DNA of 39,991 nt from Bellilinea sp034411135 (lineage in GTDB: Bacteria > Chloroflexota > Anaerolineae > Anaerolineales > Anaerolineaceae), in assembly GCA_034411135.1 (NCBI GenBank), contig DAOUMN010000019.1:1-39991 (forward strand), written 5' to 3'. Below the pieces are notes generated by a model. The model was not told the origin of the DNA and did not search any database. It worked only from the letters and a program-made list of their open reading frames with translations. Shown piece after piece: positions 26,118-36,017 of the stretch (position 1 is its first letter; the number at the start of each line of letters is the position of its first letter). The position numbers were made by a program, and so were the translations under genes.

Positions 26118-26142
26118 GTTAACTGCCTGCCTTGAACAAGAA

Positions 26143-27126
26143 TCAGGAGACCGGCATGTCGGTAACAGCTTGCGAGTAATGACCGGATGACGCCCGCAAC
26201 CAGATTCCCGGCAACCGGCTTAATTTATCCGCCCGTTTGACACTCGCGCGGTAGCGGAAGACATCATAATCATTCACCTCGATCTCGTCGAGAATAGCCC
26301 GGTATAATTCCGCTGCTGCAGCAATGGCAAAACGGCCATCGCGGTTGAGCAGGTCAATGCCTGGCATGGCTTCGGTGTACAGCCGCCGGTTACGCTCGAT
26401 TTGAAAACGCATGAATTCCCGCCAGCGATGAGTGACCTTGCCAGCCGCAAGATCCGCATCACTCAACCCATAAGCAGCCAGCTCTTCCTGCGGCAGGTAT
26501 ACCCGCCCGGCGCGCCAGTCCTCACCAACATCGCGCAATATATTGGTGACCTGCAACGCAACCCCAAGCCGGATAGCGTAGGGAAAGGCTTCGCGCCCGT
26601 GATAACCAATGATGTGCATGGACATCAATCCAACCGTACAAGCCACTCCATAACAGTATTCTGCCAGTTCATCAAATGTCGCGTAACGGTGCTTGACCAG
26701 GTCCTGTACAACACCTTGCAGCAGCTGTTCGGCATACATCCAGGGAATGCCAAAACGGTAGCGGGTATCTGCCCACGCCAGCGCGACCGCATCGCTGCGT
26801 TCTTGGACCCTGCCGCCCATCGTGCGCTGCCGCCAGGCTGCCAGCTCGGCAACCGGGTCAACCTGAGCGCGATCAACCAGATCATCGCTGATGCGGCAGA
26901 AGGCATACAAAGCGCGTACCGACTGGCGCTTCTCGCCCGGCAGCAAACCAGAAGCCAGGTAAAACGTCTTGGAATGTTCGCGAGTGATATCCGTGCACTG
27001 CCGGTAGGCTGTATGCAAATCCGCCTGTCCGGTTTCATCCTGGTGATGTTCGCCAGCATGATGCTCCAGGGCTTTATATGCCAGCCCGATTAACGGTTTT
27101 TCCCAGGTATGGATGGTTTGGTTCAT
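26143..27126 (-). CDS. crtB: Phytoene synthase
   Basis: A 327-residue trans-isoprenyl diphosphate synthase condensing two geranylgeranyl diphosphates. Both Asp-rich metal motifs are present: DDLVD (81-85) and DVGED (199-203), in the context TNILRDVGEDWRAGRVYLP. The squalene synthases HpnC/HpnD are related, but the crtI and oxygenase partners point to phytoene. ATG 27126 has GGGAGG about 7 nt upstream. A longer frame from 27174 exists without a ribosome site. It heads the operon. Upstream is a tandem TGTATAAT repeat that may be an operator or promoter. Confidence 0.9.
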   Translation of the reverse strand: MNQTIHTWEKPLIGLAYKALEHHAGEHHQDETGQADLHTAYRQCTDITREHSKTFYLASGLLPGEKRQSVRALYAFCRISDDLVDRAQVDPVAELAAWRQRTMGGRVQERSDAVALAWADTRYRFGIPWMYAEQLLQGVVQDLVKHRYATFDELAEYCYGVACTVGLMSMHIIGYHGREAFPYAIRLGVALQVTNILRDVGEDWRAGRVYLPQEELAAYGLSDADLAAGKVTHRWREFMRFQIERNRRLYTEAMPGIDLLNRDGRFAIAAAAELYRAILDEIEVNDYDVFRYRASVKRADKLSRLPGIWLRASSGHYSQAVTDMPVS

Positions 27127-27186
27127 ATCGGCACCTCCCAGTGCTGCGTATACCATTATCCCTGTGTTAAGCACGGAAAGCCATTG

Positions 27187-27207
27187 TGTATAATCTTTTT
27201 GTATAAT
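27187..27207 (-). promoter_or_regulatory. Tandem TGTATAAT repeat upstream of crtB
   Basis: TGTATAAT occurs at 27187-27194 and again at 27200-27207 in direct repeat, 13 nt apart. On the minus strand it reads ATTATACA twice, giving two -10-like TATACA boxes 61-80 nt before the crtB start. TTGAGT 18 nt before the upstream TATACA is a possible -35. The TnTACA core is also like the direct repeats bound by CarH/LitR photoreceptor repressors, although their period is usually 11 nt. The rest of the 27127-27340 gap has only the icd terminator. Confidence 0.45.
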
Positions 27208-27282
27208 GTTTTTGCAGTCAAAAACTCAATCCTGCCTCGATCATACACAGCAGACGAATCCGTTCAGCGGTAAACCGCAATC

Positions 27283-27312
27283 AAAAACCGGATGGAGAGT
27301 CTCCATCCGGTT
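27283..27312 (-). terminator. Intrinsic terminator after icd and the DUF3052-like gene
   Basis: AACCGGATGGAGA (27286-27298) and TCTCCATCCGGTT (27300-27312) are perfectly complementary around one base, so in practice about a 10-11 bp stem with a small loop. On the minus strand it is followed by a five-T run (27287-27283). It lies 29 nt after the stop at 27341. Confidence 0.85.
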
Positions 27313-27340
27313 AAAATGAGTTGGAACAAAAAACCCGCTT

Positions 27341-27802
27341 TCAGCTCTTTAACTGAGTGCGTTTTTTACCTTCCGCACTACCAGCCCGTTTCACGTCACG
27401 GGTCAAGGTTTTGATATATTCCACCCGACGGAAACGCAGGGCAGACCAGTCTTCATCGATGGCAACCTGGCGCACTCCCTCGAAACCCGCCTCGCCAAGT
27501 TTTGCCCACCCTGTATCACGGTTGAATTCACAGCGATATTTTTTTGATGCGGTTTTGGGATAGGCAAACCAGATAATCCCATCCCCTTTTACCCGCGCAG
27601 TGATTTCCTCGATCAGGCGGTCAAGCTCTGCCTGACGGGTCACAAATGACAGGGCGAACTCGACTGTTTGCACGGCTGCTATGTCACGGAGAATCCGTAC
27701 CCCACTCAGCGCTGCCAGCTCAATTTCAAAACTCTCCGGTGCATGAATAACCAGGATTTCTGGCTGCCCTTTCCAGTTTAGTTTTTCGAAAAGTTTGCTC
27801 AT
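27341..27802 (-). CDS. Small conserved protein, DUF3052-like
   Basis: A 153-residue soluble protein without signal peptide or membrane segment. The visible pattern, ending a first block with LVIHAPESFEIEL, then DGIIWFAYPKTASKKYR and IDEDWSALRFRR, resembles the DUF3052 family, whose function I do not know. The C-terminus is strongly basic (DVKRAGSAEGKKRTQLKS). ATG 27802 has AGGGG a few bases ahead and lies 8 nt after the icd stop, so it is co-transcribed with icd. A clear terminator follows. Confidence 0.72.
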   Translation of the reverse strand: MSKLFEKLNWKGQPEILVIHAPESFEIELAALSGVRILRDIAAVQTVEFALSFVTRQAELDRLIEEITARVKGDGIIWFAYPKTASKKYRCEFNRDTGWAKLGEAGFEGVRQVAIDEDWSALRFRRVEYIKTLTRDVKRAGSAEGKKRTQLKS

Positions 27803-27810
27803 GTCCCCTC

Positions 27811-29112
<1,302 letters not shown>

Positions 29113-29331
29113 GGTTTTTCTCCAGTGAAATGATTACCAAAATGGTGGGCATTACCCTGATTATAACAAAAAGCAATCCGTCCAAGAATGCCCTGCCCTG
29201 GCTGGCAGCGACACCTATCCGCCTGGCAAGCCATGCCGCAGAAGACCAGTATAATGGAGACAGACATCCCACCCTCAAGTAAGAAAGATCATTTCCCGCA
29301 CTAATTTCGCATTAGAACCGCACAACATCTC

Positions 29332-31326
29332 ATGAATGCACCCTCAAAGACTTTCACCGCCGCGCTGGCGTTGCTGATACCCTTTCTGGTCGTGGTTGGT
29401 TATTACCTGACTCATAAACCGTTCGACCCGCCAACTGCCCTGGCAGTCGGCATGATCCTTTGGCGGTTGCTTGCCACCGCGTCGATCGTGTCGCTTGCCG
29501 GGGCTATTGGCAGGCAACTGTTTCCGCTCGATGGGTTACACCCACTGGCAGCTCTGTGTGTCCAGGCTTGTGCCGGGTTGGGTATTCTTGCCGTGCTGGT
29601 TCTGGCGGCAGGTGTCACCCTTGGGCTGCCCGCCGCGCTGTTCTGGCTGGCGCTGCCGGTGGGGCTGATCGTGCTTCGCCGCCCGCTCCTGCAATGGTTG
29701 GAGCAATGGCACAGCCTGGCGGAAATGTTAACCTTTGCCAGCCGTTTCGAACGCGGAACAGCCGCCCTGATTCTGTTGATGCTGTTTTCCAGCCTGTGGG
29801 TCGCGCTTGCCCCACCGTTCAAATACGATGCGCTTGTCTATCACCTCACCCTGCCCGCCACCTACCTGGCAGATGGACGCATCAGCCACCTGCCCTGGTT
29901 GATTATGTCCGGCTACCCGCAAACAGCCGAGCTGCTCTACACCTGGGCAATGGCACTGGGTGGTGCACCGGCAGCCACCGTGTTAGGCTGGTGCTTCAGC
30001 CTGTTGGCGCTGGCAGGCTTGACCGGCTTGCTGACCCAATGTCTGAATAGCCGGGCTGCCTGGGCAGCCGCCGCAGCCTTGTTCGCCGGATCGAGCATGG
30101 CGTTGTACACTAGTTGGGGCTATGTTGATTGGCTTGGGCTGCTCTTCGGGCTGGCATGCCTGATCATGCTCGATCACTGGCAGCACAGCCATCACCTGCA
30201 CGACCTGCGTCTGGCAGGCGCGCTTGCAGGCATGGCATTTGCGGTCAAGTATCCCTTCGGGTTGCTCGCGCTGACCGGCGTTCTCTGGCTGGGCATTCTC
30301 ACTTGGCGCAACCGGACGGCAGTAATTCCACCGCTTGTGAACTTTGGGCTGGCTGCCACCATGTTTGCGCTGCCCTGGCTGCTCAAAAACCTGCTATATG
30401 CCGGCAACCCAATTTACCCATTCTTCTTTCCGGCAGCCGAAATGGATGCAGTCCGGCTGCACATTGCTCAGCAGGAGCAACCCTTTGGCAGCTGGATCGA
30501 TGCGCTGCTCCTCCCGCTGCGTGCGACTATTTTCGGCATGGAAGGCGCAGCGGGTTTTGCCGCTTCGATCGGTCCGTTGATGCTTGCCTTTGGCGTGCTG
30601 GCATGGATCGGCAGGCGCCACCTGGATACCCAACCCCATGCCACCCTGGGACTGTTCAGCCTGACAGGATTGTTCGCCTGGTTGTTGTGGGCAATTGCCA
30701 GCCGCTTTTCCGGTTTGCTGCTACAAACGCGGATGATGTTCCCGTTGCTACCCATTTTTGCCGTTTTGGCAGGATTTGGTTTCAAAGCAGCCAGCCGCTT
30801 GAAGCTCAGCCGCATTCGGGTAGGACGCATCCTCGTCGTGTTAGCGCTCATGAGCCTGGCGTTTACAACCATCGAGGTCAGTCTGGATATGCTGCGCAAG
30901 GGTGCGCCGCAGGCTGCCCTGGCAATAACCTCCGAGTCCGACTATCTGGCACACAACCTGGGGTGGTTTCAGCCAGCCATGCAGGCGATCCAGGAACTCC
31001 CTGCCGGTAGCCGCGTGCTCATGATTTACGAACCGCGCAGCCTGTACTGCCTGCCGGTCTGCCGCCCGGACGAGTCGTTGGATCGTTGGCATCGCGACTG
31101 GATGCACAATGGTAAGGTAGAGAATGTTTATCGGCAATGGTTGAACGAAGGTTTTACACATGTACTCGTCTTTCGTTCTGGTGTAGAATTTATGGAGAAT
31201 AACCCCGATCCAAAACACCCGGCAGAAAATTTGCGCGCATTGGATATCTTTCTAAGCAACTTGCCTGCGCCACAAAATTTCGGGGGCGTTTACGAGTTAT
31301 ATACATTACGCCAAGTGGGAGGCTAA
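29332..31326 (+). CDS. Multi-span membrane protein, GT-C glycosyltransferase-like
   Basis: A 664-residue protein with about 11-13 hydrophobic segments over its first 520 residues and a soluble C-terminal domain. FKYDALVYHLTLPATYLADG (163-182) resembles the first periplasmic loop with an acidic residue of GT-C lipid-phosphate-sugar transferases. LPWLLKNLLYAGNPIYPF also recurs in that class. The likely role is to move a sugar from a polyprenyl-phosphate donor to a cell-envelope or protein acceptor, but the donor is unknown. It ends 7 nt before the HerA-like gene and is probably co-transcribed. It is not clearly an ArnT or PMT. Confidence 0.72.
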   Translation: MNAPSKTFTAALALLIPFLVVVGYYLTHKPFDPPTALAVGMILWRLLATASIVSLAGAIGRQLFPLDGLHPLAALCVQACAGLGILAVLVLAAGVTLGLPAALFWLALPVGLIVLRRPLLQWLEQWHSLAEMLTFASRFERGTAALILLMLFSSLWVALAPPFKYDALVYHLTLPATYLADGRISHLPWLIMSGYPQTAELLYTWAMALGGAPAATVLGWCFSLLALAGLTGLLTQCLNSRAAWAAAAALFAGSSMALYTSWGYVDWLGLLFGLACLIMLDHWQHSHHLHDLRLAGALAGMAFAVKYPFGLLALTGVLWLGILTWRNRTAVIPPLVNFGLAATMFALPWLLKNLLYAGNPIYPFFFPAAEMDAVRLHIAQQEQPFGSWIDALLLPLRATIFGMEGAAGFAASIGPLMLAFGVLAWIGRRHLDTQPHATLGLFSLTGLFAWLLWAIASRFSGLLLQTRMMFPLLPIFAVLAGFGFKAASRLKLSRIRVGRILVVLALMSLAFTTIEVSLDMLRKGAPQAALAITSESDYLAHNLGWFQPAMQAIQELPAGSRVLMIYEPRSLYCLPVCRPDESLDRWHRDWMHNGKVENVYRQWLNEGFTHVLVFRSGVEFMENNPDPKHPAENLRALDIFLSNLPAPQNFGGVYELYTLRQVGG

Positions 31327-31333
31327 CTTTTCG

Positions 31334-33826
31334 ATGTCACTCTTAAAAGATGGTACGTTTTACCTGGGCAAACAATTCGATCCGGCAGCCGGAAAATTAA
31401 TAGACGAGCGTGTTCTCTATAATCCAGCCGACCTGACCACCCACGCCGTGGTCACCGGCATGACCGGCTCCGGTAAAACCGGCTTGTGCATCGGAATGCT
31501 CGAAGAGGCAGCCCTGGAGGGCATCCCTGCCATCATCATTGACCCGAAAGGTGATCTGACCAACCTGCTGCTTCATTTCCCCGACCTGCTGCCCGGTGAT
31601 TTCCAGCCCTGGATCGACCCGGAAGCTGCCCGGCGGGAGGGGAAACCGGTCGAACAGGTTGCTCAGGAGACTGCCGAGCGCTGGAAAAAAGGACTGGAAG
31701 AATGGGGCTTGACTACCGACAACATCCGCGAGCTGCAAAACGCGGTTGATTTTAGCTTGTATTCTCCCGGTTCATCCGCTGCCTTGCCGGTCAACATCCT
31801 CTCCTCCTTTGAAGCACCCGATCTACCCTGGCAGGAAAACCGCGAGATTTTGCGTGAAAAGATTTCCACCATTGTTACCGCCCTGCTGGGCTTGATTGGA
31901 TTAAGCGATATCGATCCGCTGCGATCGCGGGAGCACATCCTGCTCTCCAATATCCTCGAACACGCCTGGAGCAGCGGCGGATCACTTGATCTGACCGAAT
32001 TGATTCTACAAACCCAAAAGCCGCCCTTCGAACGCCTGGGCGCCTTTCCGGTGAACAACTTTTTCCCGGAGAAAGACCGCTTCTCGCTGGCGATGCTGCT
32101 CAACAACTTCCTCGCCTCGCCATCCTTTGAGGTATGGCGTGACGGACAACCCCTGGATATCGGCAAGATGTTGTACAGCCCATCCGGCAAACCGCGCCAC
32201 AGCATTTTTTACCTTGCCCACCTTAATGAAAGCGAGCGCATGTTCTTCGTCACGCTACTGTTTGCCTCCATAGAATCGTGGATGCGCGCGCAGCGCGGTA
32301 CCGGAACGCTGCGCGCCTTGATCTACATGGACGAGATCCTTGGTTACCTGCCACCGTTGGGTAACCCACCTTCCAAGACGATCATGCTGCGCATGCTCAA
32401 GCAGGCACGCGCTTTTGGCATCGGCTTGCTGCTCGCCACGCAAAACCCCGTCGATGTCGATTACAAAGGGCTTTCCAACGCCGGCACCTGGATGATCGGC
32501 AGGCTGCAAACCGACCAGGACAAACAACGCCTGCTGGATGGGCTAGATTCCGCTGGCGGAGGGGTGGATCGCGCCGCAATGGATCGCATGATCTCTGCGC
32601 TGGGGAAACGGGTATTTGTCCTGCACTCGGTGCATAATAAAAAACCGGTGCAGTTCCAAACCCGTTGGGTGATGAATTTCCTCGCCGGTCCCATGACCCG
32701 TTCGCAATTGCCCGAATTGATGAAATTGGTACAGCCAGTAACGGCTGCCGTTGCCACCACTGCATCCCAACCCGCCACGCTGATCGAACGGGTACCCGCC
32801 GCCGCGACCTCCCCTGCTACGCGCGAAATCCTCAGCACCACCCGACCACCGCTTCCGGTTGGGGTGGAAGAATACTTCCTGCCCAACGATCTCCCGATTG
32901 GCGATGCACTGCGGAACGCCGGGGTGGCTTCCAGCGCTTCCGTGCAGCAAACCGGGTTTATTTACCGTGCAGCACTGCTGGCGCAGGCGGGCATCAATTA
33001 TCTGGCGCGCAAATATAATCTGGAAATCAACCGCGATGTATGCGCCTTGCCCCAAGAAGCCCGCGGCAGGAACATTGAGTGGGAACATTTCCCCTGGCGG
33101 TCATTCAAACGCAGTGAGGTGGTAACCTCCCCCTTGCCCGGTGCGCAATACAGCCCACTGCCCGCCTGGCTGGCGGATGCGCGCCTGCTGGCAGGTTACC
33201 AGCAGGATTTCGTCGAATGGGTCTATCGCAACGCCACCCTGCGCGTGCGCGCCAACGAAAAACTCAAAGTGTTCGCTCCGCCGGAGGTTTCCACTGCTCA
33301 GTTCCGCGAACAGTGTGCCCAGGCTGCCCGCCAAGCCATGCAGGCTGACCTGGACAAGATCGAAAGCACCTATCAGAAACGCACCAGCGATTTGCAGCGC
33401 AGGATCGAACGCGCCCGAAGCGATGTACGCGACAAAGAAAACACCCACGATCAGCGCAAAATGGAAGAGCTGGCAACTCATGGTCAATCACTGCTCAACC
33501 TGTTTGGCAAGCGCCGCGCGACCATCTCCAGCTCGATGACCAAGCGCCGCCTGACCAGCGAAGCCAAAGATCGGTTGGACAAAGCCAAACTGGCACTGGA
33601 GCAGCTGGAAAAAGAAGCCAAAGTGATGGACGAGGAAAAAGCCCGCGAAATCAAAGCTGTTCAGGAACGTTGGGCAGATCTGGTGAACGAAGAAATCGAA
33701 ATCCCGATCACCCCGTACAAAAAGGACATCTTCGTCGCACTGTATGGTATTATCTGGATGCCGTATTACCAGATCAACGTCGATGGTCAGCAGCGCGAGC
33801 TACCCGCCTTCAAGACACCTGCCTGA
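31334..33826 (+). CDS. HerA-like P-loop ATPase with C-terminal coiled coil
   Basis: An 830-residue ATP-binding protein. Walker A is GMTGSGKT (42-49) and Walker B is ALIYMDE (328-334). LLLATQNPVDVDYKGLSNAG downstream looks like the sensor/arginine region of HerA/FtsK-VirB4 proteins. IIIDPKGDLTNLL after the first motif is typical of DUF87-type helicase-like proteins. From about residue 660 to 790 the chain is Lys/Glu/Ala/Arg-rich and predicted to be a long coiled coil (for example RRIERARSDVRDKENTHDQR). ATG 31334 follows a GGGAGG at 31317-31322. It is not in a conjugation or phage setting and has no NurA neighbour, so its DNA or protein substrate is open. Confidence 0.75.
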   Translation: MSLLKDGTFYLGKQFDPAAGKLIDERVLYNPADLTTHAVVTGMTGSGKTGLCIGMLEEAALEGIPAIIIDPKGDLTNLLLHFPDLLPGDFQPWIDPEAARREGKPVEQVAQETAERWKKGLEEWGLTTDNIRELQNAVDFSLYSPGSSAALPVNILSSFEAPDLPWQENREILREKISTIVTALLGLIGLSDIDPLRSREHILLSNILEHAWSSGGSLDLTELILQTQKPPFERLGAFPVNNFFPEKDRFSLAMLLNNFLASPSFEVWRDGQPLDIGKMLYSPSGKPRHSIFYLAHLNESERMFFVTLLFASIESWMRAQRGTGTLRALIYMDEILGYLPPLGNPPSKTIMLRMLKQARAFGIGLLLATQNPVDVDYKGLSNAGTWMIGRLQTDQDKQRLLDGLDSAGGGVDRAAMDRMISALGKRVFVLHSVHNKKPVQFQTRWVMNFLAGPMTRSQLPELMKLVQPVTAAVATTASQPATLIERVPAAATSPATREILSTTRPPLPVGVEEYFLPNDLPIGDALRNAGVASSASVQQTGFIYRAALLAQAGINYLARKYNLEINRDVCALPQEARGRNIEWEHFPWRSFKRSEVVTSPLPGAQYSPLPAWLADARLLAGYQQDFVEWVYRNATLRVRANEKLKVFAPPEVSTAQFREQCAQAARQAMQADLDKIESTYQKRTSDLQRRIERARSDVRDKENTHDQRKMEELATHGQSLLNLFGKRRATISSSMTKRRLTSEAKDRLDKAKLALEQLEKEAKVMDEEKAREIKAVQERWADLVNEEIEIPITPYKKDIFVALYGIIWMPYYQINVDGQQRELPAFKTPA

Positions 33827-33868
33827 ACATCGCCGTTGCCGAACGCCCAAATCTTAGAGGTAACCCGC

Positions 33869-34807
33869 ATGCCGACCGAAGCCACCCGCGACCGAATCGA
33901 CCCAGAAAAACTGGATACCACCCCCCTGCGCCGCCCTTCGTGGATTCGCGTGCGTGCCCCCAGCGGTGAAACCTTTGAACAGCTACAGCAACTAATGCGC
34001 CGCAAAGCTCTGCACACAGTGTGCGAGGAAGCCGGTTGTCCCAACATGGGTGAATGCTGGGGCGCAGGCACCGCCACCTTCTTGATGATGGGCGATATTT
34101 GCACCCGCACTTGCGGCTTCTGCGACATCAAACGCGGACGACCAGGTGTGCTGGATTGGCTGGAGCCGGAACGGGTCGCTCAGGCAGTCAAAGCCATGAA
34201 CCTGCAGCACGCGGTGATCACCTCGGTCAACCGCGATGATCGCAAAGACGGCGGCGCGCCGATCTTCGCCATGGTCATTCACCGCATTCGCCAACTGCAC
34301 CCCGGCTGTTCCATCGAGGTGCTGATCCCTGACTTCAAAGGCAGCCTGGAAGCGCTGCGCATTGTCATGGATGCGCGCCCAGAAATCCTTAATCATAACG
34401 TTGAAACCGTGCCGCGCCTGTTCAAACTGGTTCAACCACAAGATCGTTACGAATGGGCAAAAGCCACGCTAAGCCATGCCAAACTGCTCGACCCCGATGT
34501 GCTCACCAAATCCGGAATCATGGTTGGTTTGGGCGAGACGCTCGACGAAGTCAAAGATGTGATGCGCGATTTACGCTCCTGGGGCGTTGAAATCCTCACG
34601 ATTGGTCAGTACCTGCAACCCAGCCGCAAGCACCTGCCCATCGCCCGCTATTACACCCCGGAGGAATTCGATCATCTGCGCGAATTCGGGCTGCAGATCG
34701 GGTTCAAGTGGGTCGAGAGCGGTCCGCTGGTGCGCTCCTCATATCACGCGGCAGAACAGGTGCGCGCCTTGAGCGCAGTGCACCGCAAACTCTACCAGCA
34801 GGCATAA
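33869..34807 (+). CDS. lipA: Lipoyl synthase
   Basis: A 312-residue radical-SAM enzyme that inserts two sulfurs into octanoylated carrier proteins. The auxiliary iron-sulfur cluster ligands are Cys52, Cys57 and Cys63 (CEEAGCPNMGEC), with a serine at RSSYH (290-291) near the end. The SAM cluster is Cys78, Cys82 and Cys85 (CTRTCGFC). TSVNRDDRKDGGA, ILNHNVETVPRL and KSGIMVGLGE complete the signature. ATG 33869 has AGAGG 8 nt upstream. Upstream codons open from 33836 lack a ribosome site. It follows the HerA-like gene after 42 nt, without a functional link that I can name. No lipB is nearby. Confidence 0.96.
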   Translation: MPTEATRDRIDPEKLDTTPLRRPSWIRVRAPSGETFEQLQQLMRRKALHTVCEEAGCPNMGECWGAGTATFLMMGDICTRTCGFCDIKRGRPGVLDWLEPERVAQAVKAMNLQHAVITSVNRDDRKDGGAPIFAMVIHRIRQLHPGCSIEVLIPDFKGSLEALRIVMDARPEILNHNVETVPRLFKLVQPQDRYEWAKATLSHAKLLDPDVLTKSGIMVGLGETLDEVKDVMRDLRSWGVEILTIGQYLQPSRKHLPIARYYTPEEFDHLREFGLQIGFKWVESGPLVRSSYHAAEQVRALSAVHRKLYQQA

Positions 34808-34822
34808 ACCACCATATTCCGG

Positions 34823-35932
34823 CTATGCGAATAATTCGCCGGGTCTATCATCACCCAGCGATATCCCCATTTCGCGCGCTGTCTGGATCAAATCGCTGTC
34901 CAGCGCCACCCGACGTGGATGCGCCAGGGCTTCTTCTAGGGCAATATCGCTCACCTCGCCACCCCGCAGCATAACCATGCGCCCAAATCTGCCCTGCGCC
35001 GCCAGGCGCACCGCCGCACCACCCATACGCGTACACAGTACCCGGTCGAAGGCACTGGGGCTGCCACCGCGTTGCAAGTGCCCCAGGACGGTAACACGCG
35101 TTTCGATCCCGCAGGTTTGCGCCAGGGTATCTGCCACAGTTTGACCAATGCCGCCCAGCCGCGGTTGTGACACCTCGTCCCCGCCAATTCGGTAAACCTG
35201 TCCACCACCCGCCGGGTGCGCCCCTTCCGCCACAGCAATGATACTAAAATAGGCTCCGGTCTCAATCCGCCGCCGGATTTTGGTGCAAATTGCCTCGAAG
35301 CGGAAGGGGATTTCCGGAATCAGTATGACATCCGCCCCACCAGCAATCCCGGCATACAGGGCGATATACCCCGCATCACGCCCCATCAATTCAAGAACCA
35401 TCACCCGATGGTGCGATTCGGCAGTGGTATGCAGCCGGTCAATGGCTTCCATCGCCGTATTGATGGCGGTATCAAAGCCAAAGGTAAAATCGGTGCCGTA
35501 AATATCATTGTCAATCGTCTTGGGCACACCAATGACGGGCGCATTCACCTGCTGGAAAAGTTCCAGCGCGATGCGCAGCGTGCCGTCACCTCCGACCACA
35601 ATCAACCCGTCCAGGTTCAGGCTTTGAATGCGTTCAAAAACCAGGCGCGAGGTATCCTCTACCACCTCGATCCCGTCGCGCAGCACTTTGCGCGCAAACG
35701 GATTACCGCGATTGGCAGCTCCCAGGATCGTCCCACCACGGGGTAAAATGCCGCGCACCGCGCTCAAAGTCAATGGAAAGACGCCACCCTCATCGACGAA
35801 ACCGTCAAACCCGTTGCGTACTCCCAGCACCCGCCCGTCATATTCGAGCATCGCCGTTTTCACTACCGCCCGGATAACAGCATTCAGCCCGGGCGCATCA
35901 CCCCCGCCTGTCAGCACCGCGATTTTCATCAT
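34823..35932 (-). CDS. pfkA: 6-phosphofructokinase
   Basis: A 369-residue PfkA-family kinase of glycolysis phosphorylating fructose 6-phosphate. TGGGDAPGLNAVIR (8-21), GGDGTL (114-119), PKTIDND (137-143) and MGRDAGY (183-189) are the active-site blocks. Gly117 in GGDG is the ATP-type residue, while Lys138 of PKTIDND is the residue seen in PPi-dependent or mixed-group enzymes, so it belongs to the hybrid-signature group and the donor should be tested. Starts at ATG 35932 or the adjacent ATG 35929 are equivalent. No ribosome site precedes them, and a TATAAT ends 6 nt upstream. It is convergent with lipA (15 nt apart). Confidence 0.92.
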   Translation of the reverse strand: MMKIAVLTGGGDAPGLNAVIRAVVKTAMLEYDGRVLGVRNGFDGFVDEGGVFPLTLSAVRGILPRGGTILGAANRGNPFARKVLRDGIEVVEDTSRLVFERIQSLNLDGLIVVGGDGTLRIALELFQQVNAPVIGVPKTIDNDIYGTDFTFGFDTAINTAMEAIDRLHTTAESHHRVMVLELMGRDAGYIALYAGIAGGADVILIPEIPFRFEAICTKIRRRIETGAYFSIIAVAEGAHPAGGGQVYRIGGDEVSQPRLGGIGQTVADTLAQTCGIETRVTVLGHLQRGGSPSAFDRVLCTRMGGAAVRLAAQGRFGRMVMLRGGEVSDIALEEALAHPRRVALDSDLIQTAREMGISLGDDRPGELFA

Positions 35933-35938
35933 AATTAA

Positions 35939-35944
35939 ATTATA
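35939..35944 (-). promoter_or_regulatory. -10 box directly before pfk (leaderless start)
   Basis: TATAAT reads on the minus strand from 35944 to 35939, only 6 nt before ATG 35932. Transcription starting 6-7 nt after the box would begin at the ATG itself. No Shine-Dalgarno sequence lies between. The -35 is not well conserved (TTGCTT at 20 nt is the nearest). Confidence 0.6.
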
Positions 35945-36017
35945 CGCGATCATGGAGACAGGCGAAGCAAGTAGACGCTGCCCGGCGTTACCGCTTGTAC
36001 CGGCAGGGTTCAATTAA

